Assembly: GCA_001465935.1 (NCBI GenBank)
Contig: LNKV01000077.1
Span: 64,618 to 118,247, forward strand
Origin: Clarireedia homoeocarpa
Lineage: Eukaryota > Ascomycota > Leotiomycetes > Helotiales > Rutstroemiaceae
Direction: 5' to 3'
DNA: 53,630 bases
Shown: piece by piece, positions 33,788-45,014 of the stretch
Layout: each line of letters begins with the position of its first letter
Numbering within the stretch: the first letter of the stretch is position 1
The notes under the pieces: generated by a model
Databases searched by the model: none
What the model was told of the DNA's origin: nothing
The model's input: the letters and a program-made list of their open reading frames with translations, nothing else
Translations under genes and position numbers: made by a program

Positions 33788-33954
33788 TTAATTCTTTGTA
33801 AGCTTGGAGATAAAGTTTGCTTGTGTACCTGGTCCTTTTAGTTGATATTTTTGATATACAGCGATAATACGCTAGAAGAACAGTAATAAGTCCCCATATG
33901 TGGACATATATTGTGGATGTTATGTCCAACATCTAGAACCCCAAGTAGTCTATC

Positions 33955-34614
33955 CTACTTATCTGCCCCCCATGGTGCACGGTCTTCTAGATCCGGGAAC
34001 TGGGACTCGTCTTGTTCGAGATATGGCAACTGGAATACCCCATCTTCATCCGTGTACGCTTCGTTCTCATTCTCCCAAATGCTGAACACGATATCATCAC
34101 CCATACTTAAACCCGCGACTAAATTCCATGCCACCAAAAACTTGACGCGCCAGACCTTCCACTCATAGATCAACTTCTCCTCATCCCATTCATCCTCCGC
34201 CGAACCCTCAGGCATGTGCTGTGTGCGGTGGTAGACTAAACAGGTATTATCTTTTGCGCTTCGCTCATCTAAAACAACAAATTCATCCCATGCGATCGCG
34301 CCAATGAAGTCGGGAAACTCGTGCCGGCCCTCAAGGTTCTCTTTGATAAATTTTTGGAGAGTGGTAGGCGATGCGTCTTTGAAGCCAGTTGTGAATGATG
34401 GAGGTGGGACAGAAAGCTCAGGTCCATGGACACCTTCCGATGGATTTTGTTGAAGGATCCAGGGTGTAGGAGGTGCACTTGTAGATCTTGTTGATTGAAG
34501 CTGGAAAGTCTCAAGTGTCTAGAAAATTTTCAGTATGAATGCAAAGCATAGGAGAATTGCCTGGCGTACCTCAGAGGGCAGCTGAGCAGTGCAAAAAACA
34601 AGCCAAGTAGTCAT
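33955..34614 (-). CDS. hypothetical protein, 202 aa
   Basis: Two exons join in phase: 34570-34614 (MTTWLVFCTAQLPSE) and 33955-34518, with a GTACGC...TTTTCTAG intron. I do not recognise a family. The body is rich in Trp and acidic residues: FPDFIGAIAWDEFVVLDE, EWDEEKLIYEWKVWRVKFLVAW and MGDDIVFSIWENENEAY. It ends APWGADK. No signal peptide is convincing for the chosen start; an in-frame upstream start at 34707 would add about 31 residues rich in Cys and Phe. The coding-like second exon and clean junction support a real gene. It is convergent with the oxidase gene on its left. Confidence 0.65.
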
Positions 34615-35626
34615 GGTTCTGGATACTGCTTGCGGTTGAAAGTACTTATTGACTCCGAAAGTGAAGTTGCAACAGAAGAGGTTTTGACTGCAGCTGCAAA
34701 GTATCAAATTTAGAAAATATCAATGCAACAGCGCATATGCCTCGAAATTGTTTTCCTAAGTTAGAAGTCTTTGCGTTGTAGAAAAAGAGTTCAAGTGAAG
34801 AGGTTGTGCCGTAGAGTGTCATTACTTATAAATATGAAGGATTCACTCGAAAATTAATCGTAGGGAACCCTGTAATCCAAGCCTTCATTAAGTCACATGA
34901 ACAGAACAATGGTTTCAAGATGATAAATTATTTATAATTCATCGACTCTATGCTGACGGAGAACGTTAGGTACAACTGTTTGTTACCACCCTTTTTTGGG
35001 CCAGTAGTTCTAGTTCTTGGCTAGTAGAATGATTTACCATATCTACCATCCCCCCTATAAATAGAGGTTAATTTTTTCTGCGTCTTGCTGCCTAAAAATT
35101 TAATCTTTATTCATAGGGGGAGACGGTATTCTTGGTCTGCAGCTCCGAAATGTTACATGCGTATCACTTTAGGCAATAATAGCATCGGTGGTTACTGACG
35201 CACGAGCAAGGATGTGCGCTGACGTCCAATTCCTGCGAACTGGCACCTACAGTGCCTCTTCTCGTTTCACTTGTGAGTTTTTTTACGAAATGAATGGCAG
35301 CTGAATTAATCCTTCATTCCTTGTTCGTGATCTTTATTATTTTTGTTATACTCAGCCTCATGTAAGAATATACACAGAGGATGAATGTTACTTGCTTTAA
35401 TTTTCTGTCTTACGAGATTCTGATATTCGCTGACACTCACTACTATGATCACGAATTTGAGATATCCGTTACGTAGGAATATGTGATGAGGATTCCGAGT
35501 TGCAAAGAGGAACATCCTCTCTAAGTTTTTAGTATATAGACACCGTCTTCTCACATTATAGAACGTCTTGCCTCATCATTACTTCTTCAATATCTCATTT
35601 CATATCTTCTCAATCTCTTCGCAAAT
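34615..35626. other. intergenic, no gene seen
   Basis: 1 kb of AT-rich DNA between two divergently oriented genes (34614 leftward, 35627 rightward). Promoters are expected at both ends. The leader just before 35627 is C/T-rich. Confidence 0.45.
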
Positions 35627-36512
35627 ATGCAGTTCACTACCTTCGTTCCATTGGCAGCCCTTCTTTCCTTGCAAATCTCTTTTGTTTTTGCCGCCCCAGT
35701 GGAAGTAGAACCAGTTGAAGCATCCTTTGACTTAGAAAAGCGAGCCGGAACAGGCACACAAGCAGACCCTTTCATTTTGGACATTCCCTGTCAGGACTGG
35801 GAAGAGGTATGCGAAGCTCAATGTATCGCAATTCTCTGTTTCGGCGCACCTCAAGTTTTGTAAGTCTCCCGCCCAGCCACATTCACTGCTCTTTTGTAGA
35901 CATGTCTCTAACAATAACCAGGCAATACGGAGGGGCAGGATCTAGCAGTGCTCAAAGAACGGCAGCTGGTGCAAGTTCAAGCCCATTTTCAGGATCAATG
36001 GCATCTTTGGGGGGAGGTAATAAGGTGGCAACTCCAGACCCGGCATGGACAAGTCCGGAGGATACCACCAATGCTTGCTCTACTCAAGGTGGTATCGGAA
36101 CGCTCATTGCTCCTGTTCTTGCCAAGCATAACACAAGTTTGTACTTCTTCCTCATATCAAACACAAAACTCTAACGTAAGAAATAGATGAGGGATCAAAG
36201 GTCTCTGGGCAGCTCAGCACTAATAAGGTTCAAAAAGGTCAATATTTCAAGAAAAAGTATACAAATACTGGGTAAGACCAATAGAATATTAGAGTCGTTA
36301 TTCGGCATCCGCTGATGAAATATCTTAGGAAATATTGTACAGCGTTAATGGGAGGGAAGGCAGCTTCATCCGTTTGCTCGGCCAGTGCACCTGCCTCCGA
36401 TCAAATCAACTATATGTACCGACGAACAAGTAAGAAGGAAGGAAACTCATTCATCTGGCAACACGTCAAATATCCCAATGACAAGTGGGCCAAGAACTTC
36501 CCTGGTTACTAG
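35627..36512 (+). CDS. secreted Kex2-processed protein, possibly NucA/NucB-like
   Basis: Four exons join in phase: 35627-35859, 35922-36136, 36187-36271 and 36329-36512, 238 residues. Residues 1-22 form a signal peptide (MQFTTFVPLAALLSLQISFVFA), and a short propeptide ends in Lys-Arg (LEKR, residues 40-43), a Kex2 site. The mature part has the Cys-rich block DIPCQDWEEVCEAQCIAILC, then Gly/Ser-rich sequence and ACSTQGGIG. The C-terminal portion runs KYCTALMGGKAASSVCSASAP and WQHVKYPNDKWAKNFPGY. The arrangement recalls fungal secreted NucA/NucB-type DNase proteins, but the family's DEYPF motif is not visible, so enzyme activity is doubtful and the family link is tentative. Confidence 0.75.
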
Positions 36513-36818
36513 ATACGTCACTATACAAACCTGTGGAATGCAGTTAGGACAAACAGTGCAGATGCTCCAGGAGCAACTTCAGCGCGCATAGAATGCTGAA
36601 TTAGACTAGGGATGTAGTATTTTAGACTTCATTTGTATTATTATAGATAAGAGGCGCAGATATAGAGTTTTAAAGCATAGTTAGTTCAATTGAATTAACC
36701 CTCAATTTTCACCTTTCAGTTCTTATACTCAATAAGCATTCAATATATAATCTAAATTTTCATAGCTAATTCTAGGTATCAGTAATTGTAATAAGATACA
36801 ATAAAATATCTAGAAGTT
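36513..36818. other. short convergent intergenic region
   Basis: 306 AT-rich bases between the 3' ends of the secreted protein and tyrosinase genes; it probably holds both polyadenylation regions. Confidence 0.55.
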
Positions 36819-39191
36819 TTAAAGATAGATGCTTCTATCAGTATCATCGCCCTTCGCACCTCCATATTTACCGTTGGTAGCTTCAAACAGTGGTTTATAA
36901 TCATGGTAAGTAGAGAGTGTAGAATTGCTCTCCTCATGCTCTCCAATACCAATCATAACTACAACCTTGAGGTCTGTCAGATCTTCGATGGGAATCTCTC
37001 CTCCAGCGACCTAAAGCGAGGTAAACATCAGTTTCATTCATATCAAGGCTATCTTATCTTTCTTACCCTGAATGCTTTCCATGTCAATTCATTTTTCAGA
37101 TACAAACCCATAATCTCCGGCGCAACATCAGTAAGCAGACCGCCGGAATCAATAACGTCAGCAATTAAGGCGCCAGTGATGGGAATCTGAGCAGTTGAGA
37201 GGACTTTGTTCGCAATCTGGCTTTCGCAATTAGAGCATTTCACTCGCCCTGACGCGGTCTCGAAGCGGCTACTAAAGGTGTATACGCTGCCAACGCGGTT
37301 TGGATGAGTAGCATAAGTATATTCACCTGTAACATCGACAGGCCCGACATAGAAGTGCAGAACATATGGGTCGCCTCCATTCAGGCCGTACCTTAAAAAC
37401 TCAAAGGTAAGATTTTTGCATTCCACGCAATCGCAGTGTGACTTACCGATTGTAGAGCACATTAATGACGTAGTCTGTCTGGTTTTTGCCGAGAGTTTCC
37501 TTGAGAGCTTCCCCTCCAGTATGCATAGCATCTAAGACTTCGCTGCGAGTAGTACTGTAAAGCTTATTGATATCTTTTCTCACGTGCGCCACATAGCGAT
37601 GTCGGTTAAGAGTGCCGTCAGCTTTGTAGTCTTCGGCGCGGGCCTCCAGAATTTTATAATCGTACCCAAGCTTCCTCCAATTTTTGACATCATCAGAAGT
37701 ATAACTAGCATTACGGCCAGTACTCTCTTTATGAAATGGATTTAGCGGATCAGTTGGCTTTGGATCAGCCTTCCATAGATCTGGATTATCGGGGTCAACC
37801 TTGTCAGGGTCTGCTGGCAGAGGGTCGTTGAACCACGTATCTTTCGGGTTTAGCTCTTGCCATATTGCAGCGCAGCGGTCGATGAAGCTGTGAAAATTTA
37901 GCTATTGAATTTGATAAAGATTCAACTCAAATACCAGTGATGCAGCCAGAAGATAGGATCGAATGCCGCAACTGGGACATCGCACATATGTCCCAAACCT
38001 CCGTTAACATCACCACCCCCAGTCCAGTTCTATGAAATATTTAGCACATCACATTGTGAAGCAGATGAAATAACTAACATGAATCATATTGTGAATACTT
38101 TCCAGCGATAGCCACTCTCGGTTCGCGGTACCTCGTGCATAGTATTTCGTTGAAGCAAATTTTGACCAAGAGCTGAAGTAATTCGGAGTGAACAACTTGT
38201 AGACATTTTCCTTGATAGTTCCTGTCGCCTTTGGCTTTCTTGTTGTGCGATCTTCAGGCCAATGGTGGCTTTGGAGCGCACGAGTTACTTTTGTGCCGTC
38301 TGAAGTTCCTTTTACCCAGTCTGCGGTAGTGGTTGGATTACCGTAACGGCTGGTTCCCTTACATCTGCTCCACTACAAGTATTGTTAGATTATAAATTTC
38401 TTATAGAGAAGCACACTTACTGGTAGAGACGGATTCCCCCCTTTGGGATCTATATTATCCTCGATTGCGAATTTTCCTAGTCTAGCCTTATCGCCCATAA
38501 CGGTATTCTCGGATTGCGGATCATAAAGCTGATACCTATACATTGGGTTCGGGTCCAAGGTGATTGGTTTGCCGCCACTGGGATTAATGACATCGATGTT
38601 CTCTGGTACCGCAATGTTGGGAATAGATGGTTTACTCGCGTAGTCCCAGTATGGTAGACGCCAGCGGTTAGCAGCCTCGGTCCACTCCAACTTTTTTTCG
38701 GCAGGGAAGTCAGGGGCATTGATGATTTCAATCATGTGGCTGTGAAGGACTTGCTACATGTATAGGGTTAGCACTTTCCTTGGCAGAGAGAATAGTATTA
38801 CCTCATAAAGAGTCAAATATGCACGATGCCACGTGGGAAATGTGGGAAGTTGATGGGCGCAATAAAAGCCAGTTTCACCAGTATCATCCCATACCTGCGC
38901 CGGAAAGCCATGGATTCCTAGACAGTTAGTGGCTTTTCATATTCTGTCTAGCACGGACTAACACAAACCTGCGATCTGGAAATAAGACAGTTGCTCTGTC
39001 CAAGATTGTCGCTGGAATTTCAGAAGAGCCTGCAGATACAGCGACACTTGAATTGCAATGGTAGGATTCTGATCACGGCTATCATACCATTCACCGACTT
39101 CAGGGCGAATAGGAATGGGATGCACTGGATCTGGCGGCTCAGGAATCGAGATGCCTTGAATGACATAGAATTGTTTTCCAGGGGCGTCCAT
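36819..39191 (-). CDS. tyrosinase (type-3 copper phenol oxidase)
   Basis: Oxidises phenols to quinones, for example in melanin formation. Eight exons join in phase: 38969-39191, 38802-38917, 38421-38753, 38079-38372, 37935-38029, 37447-37887, 37067-37391 and 36819-37010, about 672 residues. The CuA region has His77 (GIHGFP), then FYCAHQLPTFPTWHRAYL with His96 and His105; Cys94-x-His96 fits the thioether bridge of fungal tyrosinases. The CuB region has His318 and His322 (IHNMIHNWTGG), then FDPIFWLHHC with His352 and His353. The rest is the long C-terminal tyrosinase domain that normally shields the site until cleavage (YVGPVDVTGEY, ELTWKAFRVAGGEIP). No signal peptide is seen (MDAPGKQFYVIQGI), consistent with an intracellular latent enzyme. 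All metal ligands are present. Confidence 0.94.
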
Positions 39192-41023
39192 GGTGAGAAT
39201 ATTTCCAGACTTAATGAATGCAGTTCACGAGTTGTTTCTAATTAGAATTTGATATTCATCTACTTCAATATGAAAGGATTGATGGATGAGGACGAATTTA
39301 TATCTGCAGAGTCTGCCATACTCGCTTTTTATACTCTCTGTCCACAGGCTGAGGAATCTTCCAGGACATAACGTGTACCAAGGGATCTAGAACATTTTTT
39401 CTGTCTGGAATGTGGAATGAAGAAAGATCATACGATAACACTCAATTGTATCCATTGGCTAACTGCCTCTTCAAGTGTTTTATGACTTGAGCTGAAAGCT
39501 GAAAGCCCATGCAAGGTCTCTAATTCTTCCTGGCTAAGCTGCGAACATGATCCAGAGCGCTGGAGCTAACCCAACCCGTGGGACGGGTAGTAGGTAAATT
39601 GAAGTTGACGCTGGATAACCGTAGGTCGGTTACTCGATAGCAGAAATTACCCGCAAACCCACTTTTAGTGTCCAGAGTTATATACACGTGATAAGAGCCG
39701 CTGTACTTCTAGGCCTCGGCGGCCGAAAAAGGAAATCCTTAGTTATGTAGCTAGAAAGGGAAAACAATCACGTGCTCGTTCCTCAGCAGCCTATCGGGTA
39801 ACCTTGACCGGGTCCATTCGACTGTTAATTACCCACCAACTTATCTATTAGGGAACTATCCCCTTAACTGCCAAGGCTTTGCGCTCTCGCGGGGAAGGTG
39901 CTTATGGCAGTCAAGAGGATAGGTATACTGTAGGTGTGTAACTGTTGGTGTGTAAAAGGATAAGCATGCGCACCCACTTCGCCGCCTAGTCCTTGCTATA
40001 AAAGCCTTCAAGTCAAACGCGGAGTCCAAGCCCATTTTTGTCACAATCTTTGCCCTCATTAAGATCCAAGTATTCACGGGGTTGACCTGCAACATCAGCA
40101 CTAACCTGAGAGACATATCGTATTTGCTATGGATCCAATATTCCCTTCCTGATATACAGCTTAGCCGAAAACTTCAGCTGGTAAGAAGAATGAATTAAGA
40201 CTGAAGCAGTTAGTGCAAGCCGCATTAGCTTAACCGCTTTTTGCTCTGATTAGCGAAGTGGGTCTACCGTTTGGCTCGATCCCTTTTCAGCTGGCTTTGG
40301 CAATGCAAGGGTGTGTATGCTATTACTTCAAGTCTTGAATTTGGAACTGTGCGGCTGGACATGCCTCTCGTATCAGTGATTTCAACTCAGGAGCAGTATA
40401 ACATGAGGCTGCTTCGTCGAGGTACATATGAAAAGGCTTACATGCTCGAAAAGTGCTGGAACGCTTGTATGAGCGTGCTGTTCTACGTCTGATATAGTAT
40501 CTCTCTAATAGCCACAGACTTTTCAGCAGAGATAACGAAGGTTGAATAACCGTACATGGTCATATAAGAGATTATTTGATATAGCCATATGTTTTCAAAC
40601 AGTGATTGAGTGGCAGATCAGACCATGGGTTGAAGGACTGGACTGGATCAGTAGGGCAGTGGCAGATACTGTCAAATGAATTTTTTCTTCTTAAGTCAGC
40701 GGCAGGAATTTGTGATGGAAGCTCATGTTCACTTAAGATCGATCTTCAATGGTTTGGAGAAGATGTATGAATCGGTTGTTAGTTGGACGTTTCCTTGTTT
40801 GTCAGTAAGTGTCCCTGTATCACTTTTCAATCACAACAATCACTGTCCAGTCATCCTTCTTCGTATATACAACAAACCCAGATCAAACTATATTTCAATT
40901 ATTAGAACTCTTCATTTGACCAGGTTTTTGCATTAAGGTATTATTTCTATAACCTGTTGCTTCGTTATTTTTTCTTGCCTCCTTAGCACTTCATTAACAA
41001 TCTATCTTAACATAATGTAAATC
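39192..41023. other. 1.8 kb without supported gene
   Basis: Open frames of 60-86 codons exist on both strands but show no family motif. This begins the gene-poor, relic-rich part of the window. Confidence 0.45.
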
Positions 41024-41190
41024 AATGCTTCACGAATTGGTTATCTCTCCACAGCTTAATCACCTCTCCTTGCATGATTCCATGAGCATAACTCTCACCT
41101 ACAACTCTGTATAGCCCTTCGCGTCTGTAGCTCTCATGACGTATGGTACAATTCCTCCAAATAGCACACGCAAAATATCCCCAGTCTGCA
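41024..41190 (-). pseudogene. HET-domain protein C-terminal fragment
   Basis: Reverse-strand peptide resembling the end of fungal heterokaryon-incompatibility (HET) proteins: QTGDILRVLFGGIVPYVMRA, then after a one-base frame change RVVGESYAHGIMQGEVIKLW and a stop. The family pattern is a hydrophobic GG-x-VP-x-VLR strand, then LVGE-x-YVHGIM-x-GE. No HET core domain is found upstream, so this is a frame-shifted relic. Confidence 0.55.
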
Positions 41191-41261
41191 TCGCTGCAGG
41201 GCCTATATGTAATATTAAGAGCTTTTGAAGTGTACTTTCAACTGAGTGATTTTGATCTATC

Positions 41262-41395
41262 TCGTGAACTAACTACATGGCAGCTCATAAGAGGTTTATC
41301 CTCAAGCTGTGGCAAAATTAGTGATTATAGGACATTCTGTAGCTTACAAATACAATAGAAATTGACAGCTGGCATTTTTTGATCGTTGCTGATTC
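41262..41395. repeat. dispersed repeat, copy B
   Basis: Second copy of the repeat at 27762-27915, same orientation. Shared blocks include TCAAGCTGT, AAAATTAGTGATT and GGACATTCTGTAGCTTACAA. It lies just upstream, in reverse-strand sense, of the HET fragment. Confidence 0.75.
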
Positions 41396-41869
41396 TGGGA
41401 ATGCCCTCATTCACAATCTGGGAATCCCTCCCCCCCAAAAAATCGATTGCAAGCTTATGCAAGATCGAATCACAAATCATATAAAGAAAGCAAACAAGTT
41501 TTAAGACTACAATTACTTCCAATAGAATACTTACTCGTTCCAACCATGGCGTCACAACTGCTTCAAGACCCGAAATCAATCAAACTCATCTGGAGTACTC
41601 TGGTCTAACTCCTGTCGGCTAAATCCATCCATCATATGAGATCAAGCACATTACCGGAATATTCTCATCTGGTCCAGAATACACATATCGTGTTCAGGAG
41701 ACAAGTCCGGCTCAATAGTTGGAAAAATTGACTGCCACTATCTAAGTCAAAAAGTCAAGATGAAGTTCCCGTCGCGCAACATTGAGATCTCGTACCGTGC
41801 ACTGAACGGTCACTTCGATGCGCACGGCGATCTGGGACGCGTCGAATGGAAAGCGACGGGCATGAACGG

Positions 41870-42100
41870 CTACCAGGCTCCATGGCAGCTTTTGGATGCA
41901 GAGGGTAGACTCTTGTCTCTAGAGAGAAGCTGTCCTGCTTTTCCAACAAAGAATGAGATTAATTTGGTGCCAACTGTCGAGAGGAACTTGATGTCTTTCG
42001 TGACGGCTCTGATCACCACCTTGGCAACACTCTTAACGGTACTTCTCAACCACTCAATTGCGTCGCTAATGAATCCCAAAAAGCTTTTCTCTTCACTTTG
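41870..42100 (-). pseudogene. amphipathic-helix fragment, possibly of a large fungal protein
   Basis: A reverse-strand open stretch reads SFLGFISDAIEWLRSTVKSV, then AKVVIRAVTKDIKFLSTVGTK and LISFFVGKAGQLL. It resembles the helical part of a large fungal hypothetical protein whose C-terminal part may lie at 42240-44071 on the opposite strand. It has no start or end of its own. The opposite-strand frame (41760-42101) is an alternative, so the call is weak. Confidence 0.3.
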
Positions 42101-42239
42101 ACTGTTTGCAGACGCGTTTTCTCACTCGAGTATGAACTCTTTCGTCGAGTTTGGATCACCTGATATGTTTGATAGCAGGGAAGGAAGCTCGCGCAACATG
42201 CTTGCGGACTACTCGAAATTTTTCTACCGGGTTGTAATA

Positions 42240-44071
42240 CGTTACCGTCAAATATAGGCTCCCCGGTTGTCGACATGACACCTGCCAATTTCTCGGGGCT
42301 GTCCAAACTTCTGGAGGCCTTCGATGACTCTCCGGCCAGCTTGTATTCAGCTAAACATTGCTGCACCAATGCCGGGCGGAAACTCAGAGATCGAGTACGA
42401 TGAAGGAATCTTTGGCCATATCAAATCTCCGAAACTGACCTTCAAGGACAGTGGCTCTGAAAAAAAAAAGACCTATCACACTAAAAATTCAACGTGATGA
42501 ATCGACCAAGGACGAACACAAGAAAGACAATTACTTTACTCAGTTGATAGATAAGTGTGAAACCAAATATAAGCCCAAATTGTCACTTCTCTAGAAGTGG
42601 CGTTACTTTTAGAGTTTTCACAATAAGGGTCGCAATACTGTGCTTGAGCCTACCAAAATCAATGGCTGAACTATGTCATGGGATATGGAGCTCGGTCAGA
42701 CCAATGTCCAAAACATAATGACTGGTTAGTGTTTGTTTCTCCCACGCACTTACTCCAAGAAACCTATAAGTTGACTTTCTTCTCTAATAACTCATTAATT
42801 CAGCCACCAGCAAGGAGGACCCATTATGCTTACTTCTGGCGACCATCAATGGACTCAAAACTATTGACCAATGAGAATTTTACTGTTTCAGCCATTTTCT
42901 TTATCTTGGAAGCGGCCCAAATCTCGAGTAGTTTCCGGCTTTTGAATGCTGACGGCAAACCTCCGGGGGAAGCATTCGTTGCCGAGTTCGCTTCCAAGGT
43001 TTTCACCTACTACTCGTTGTGAGTCTTGCTGGATGCAATGGCAGGCATGAACGACAGGTTGCTAATTGGTTCAGACTGCAGAATAGGATACCCGAAGGAC
43101 GAGCTACGCCTGATCATCCTTTTCTCCTTGGTTATGGGTTATCCCAGAAACTACCGGATATCACAAAAGTTGCCCCAGATGTAGGCACCAAGTCTACACC
43201 TAAGTTCTTCATTCCAAAATTCTACAATGTAACTGTCACGCCAAGTGGATCCAAGTTTACTGGAGGCAATTTTAACTTCTGTATAATGACTCATTGGGAT
43301 CCAGATAACCAAGACCTCCGTGAGATAGTTCCAGTCGATCCTTCTCAGAACCTCAACGTGGGAAATTGGAACAGACATTCTTCGACCTGACTCAAACTTC
43401 ATAGCAGGTATCACGCCACCTTATATTTGATAGATTTTTGTGTCGAGAAATGAATAACTCGTTTTTCATCGACATGAAAAGAGATCTTTGAGAGAGCTAT
43501 GAGTGGGGGTCTTCTAATAAGATGCAATAAAAGTTCAGTTACGGTATCAAGTCAGAAGACCACCCGCCATCTTACTATAAGAAGCAAGAAGTAAGATACG
43601 AAGGAAAGATGGAGCGTACATTCCCAGATGATAAGAGATCCGTTGAAGGTAAGTCGTCGCTGTCCTCAGAGACCAGATTATAGTGAGCTAAAATATACAA
43701 GGTTATTCGCAATTCGAAATTGTATTGGACTCTGATCTCCAGACCAATCCTGGCATTGAGGCAAAAGACGTGGTTCGGAGAGCCACATTGGCATTTACTG
43801 GTCAGATAGAAGAGGACTACAATGGAAGAAGATGATTCAGGATGTTCATTGTGGGTCAGGTATAACTGACTACCCACCCACGAAAGTTAACAGACGTTGG
43901 CCTGTTGCCAATGATAAGCTGAAAGCACGTGTTGATATGGTCTACAAATATGTTCTGCATATCACTCCGGGTAAAGGTGGTCTTATCGATATTATCAAAG
44001 ACGACAAGGCCAGCTCACCTCCAATATACGACTCTGGGAAACTGAAACTCATCAACTGGGATAAGACCTGA
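42240..44071 (+). pseudogene. degenerate 3' part of a large fungal hypothetical protein
   Basis: A series of forward open blocks in changing frames looks like one decayed gene: VVDMTPANFSGLSKLLEAFDD, NSEIEYDEGIFGHIKSPKLTF, THYAYFWRP then NFTVSAIFFILEAAQISSSF, IGYPKDELRLIILFSLVMG, KFFIPKFYNVTVTPSGSKF, NFCIMTHWDPDNQDLREIV, RPDSNFIAGITPPYI followed by stops, and LKARVDMVYKYVLHITPGKG. Frame changes occur near 42365, 43020, 43170 and 43380, with stops between. The order recalls the C-terminal region of long conserved fungal proteins of unknown function. Some breaks could be introns, but the stops at 43020 and 43430 interrupt conserved-looking sequence. Confidence 0.5.
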
Positions 44072-45014
44072 TGGTGCTTGCGGGAATTAATATACTACTT
44101 CGGTGGACAAAATTGTGAGAGCGGGAATGCGTAGCGTGGCGCATTCTCTTCACGAGAATCCAAACGTACTGAGGCCTCCCTCGGCTCCTTCGCCTTCTGA
44201 GTCGCCACTCTGGCGGAGAGGCGAGTGAAACCCTGCATGAGTGGCAGGCCATTTCTGAGTAGAGGGCGGAATTTTTGGAGTGAGAGTATAGACGTGAGGT
44301 TGGGGAGACTTCGTCGTCATGCTCCTTGGGTGAGGCTCCCTCTAGTGCCACGGGTTCTGTAACATGCGATTAGGAATGTTAAAACATAAAGAGAAATAGT
44401 ATATTGATTAACTTGGCTTGAATTTAAAAAAAATCGGACAACGCCCTGGGACCGAGGAGCTTCTGGTTGGCTGCTGTGGCCGCTGGTCTGCGTTTCGAGA
44501 GGCGGCAGCCCCACCTTCGTGATCGGTGCCAGCAACATCGGCGTTGTCCTACGACCTCGACAGGACTTGGGGAGACGATATGGTCAGGACCTTCCGCTGG
44601 GTGCTTACCGTAGACCGATCCTTCGCTTGGGCTGGTGAATGAGCCATCGTGGATTTTGGTGCGATGTGGAGAAGACGGGCCCTGCCTTTTCTGCTCTCTA
44701 GGATTGTGTCCCACGGAGTCCATGCTAGAGGTACTCTCACGCTCCCCGAAGGGAGTGTCTGGACCCGGAGGGGAAATCGTAGATGAACACATTGCAAAAC
44801 CCATAGGACACTATCTGTATCCGCTCTCCGCTAAGCATGTACAAGCTGATCGTACGTAAAGTTGAAGGCCAAATGATAATAGATTGTGAGCGTTTCGCAT
44901 TTGGAACCAGCTATTTCGGATCAATTCTCCGCTTTTTTGATGATCCTTCTCCAGTAACTGTGTCGGGGGTGATATCTCCTACGTTAACAATGGCCGACTA
45001 ACTGCCACGCTCCC
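44072..45014. other. relic region, no supported gene
   Basis: A 126-codon reverse open frame (44424-44804) is Pro/Ser/Arg-rich with two overlapping alternative frames and no family signal. It could be the eroded 3' flank of the DUF7924 relic. Nothing else is supported. Confidence 0.4.

Noticed and set aside
44424..44804. 126-codon leftward open frame
   Set aside because: Low-complexity composition, with two other overlapping open frames in the same place and no family match recognised.
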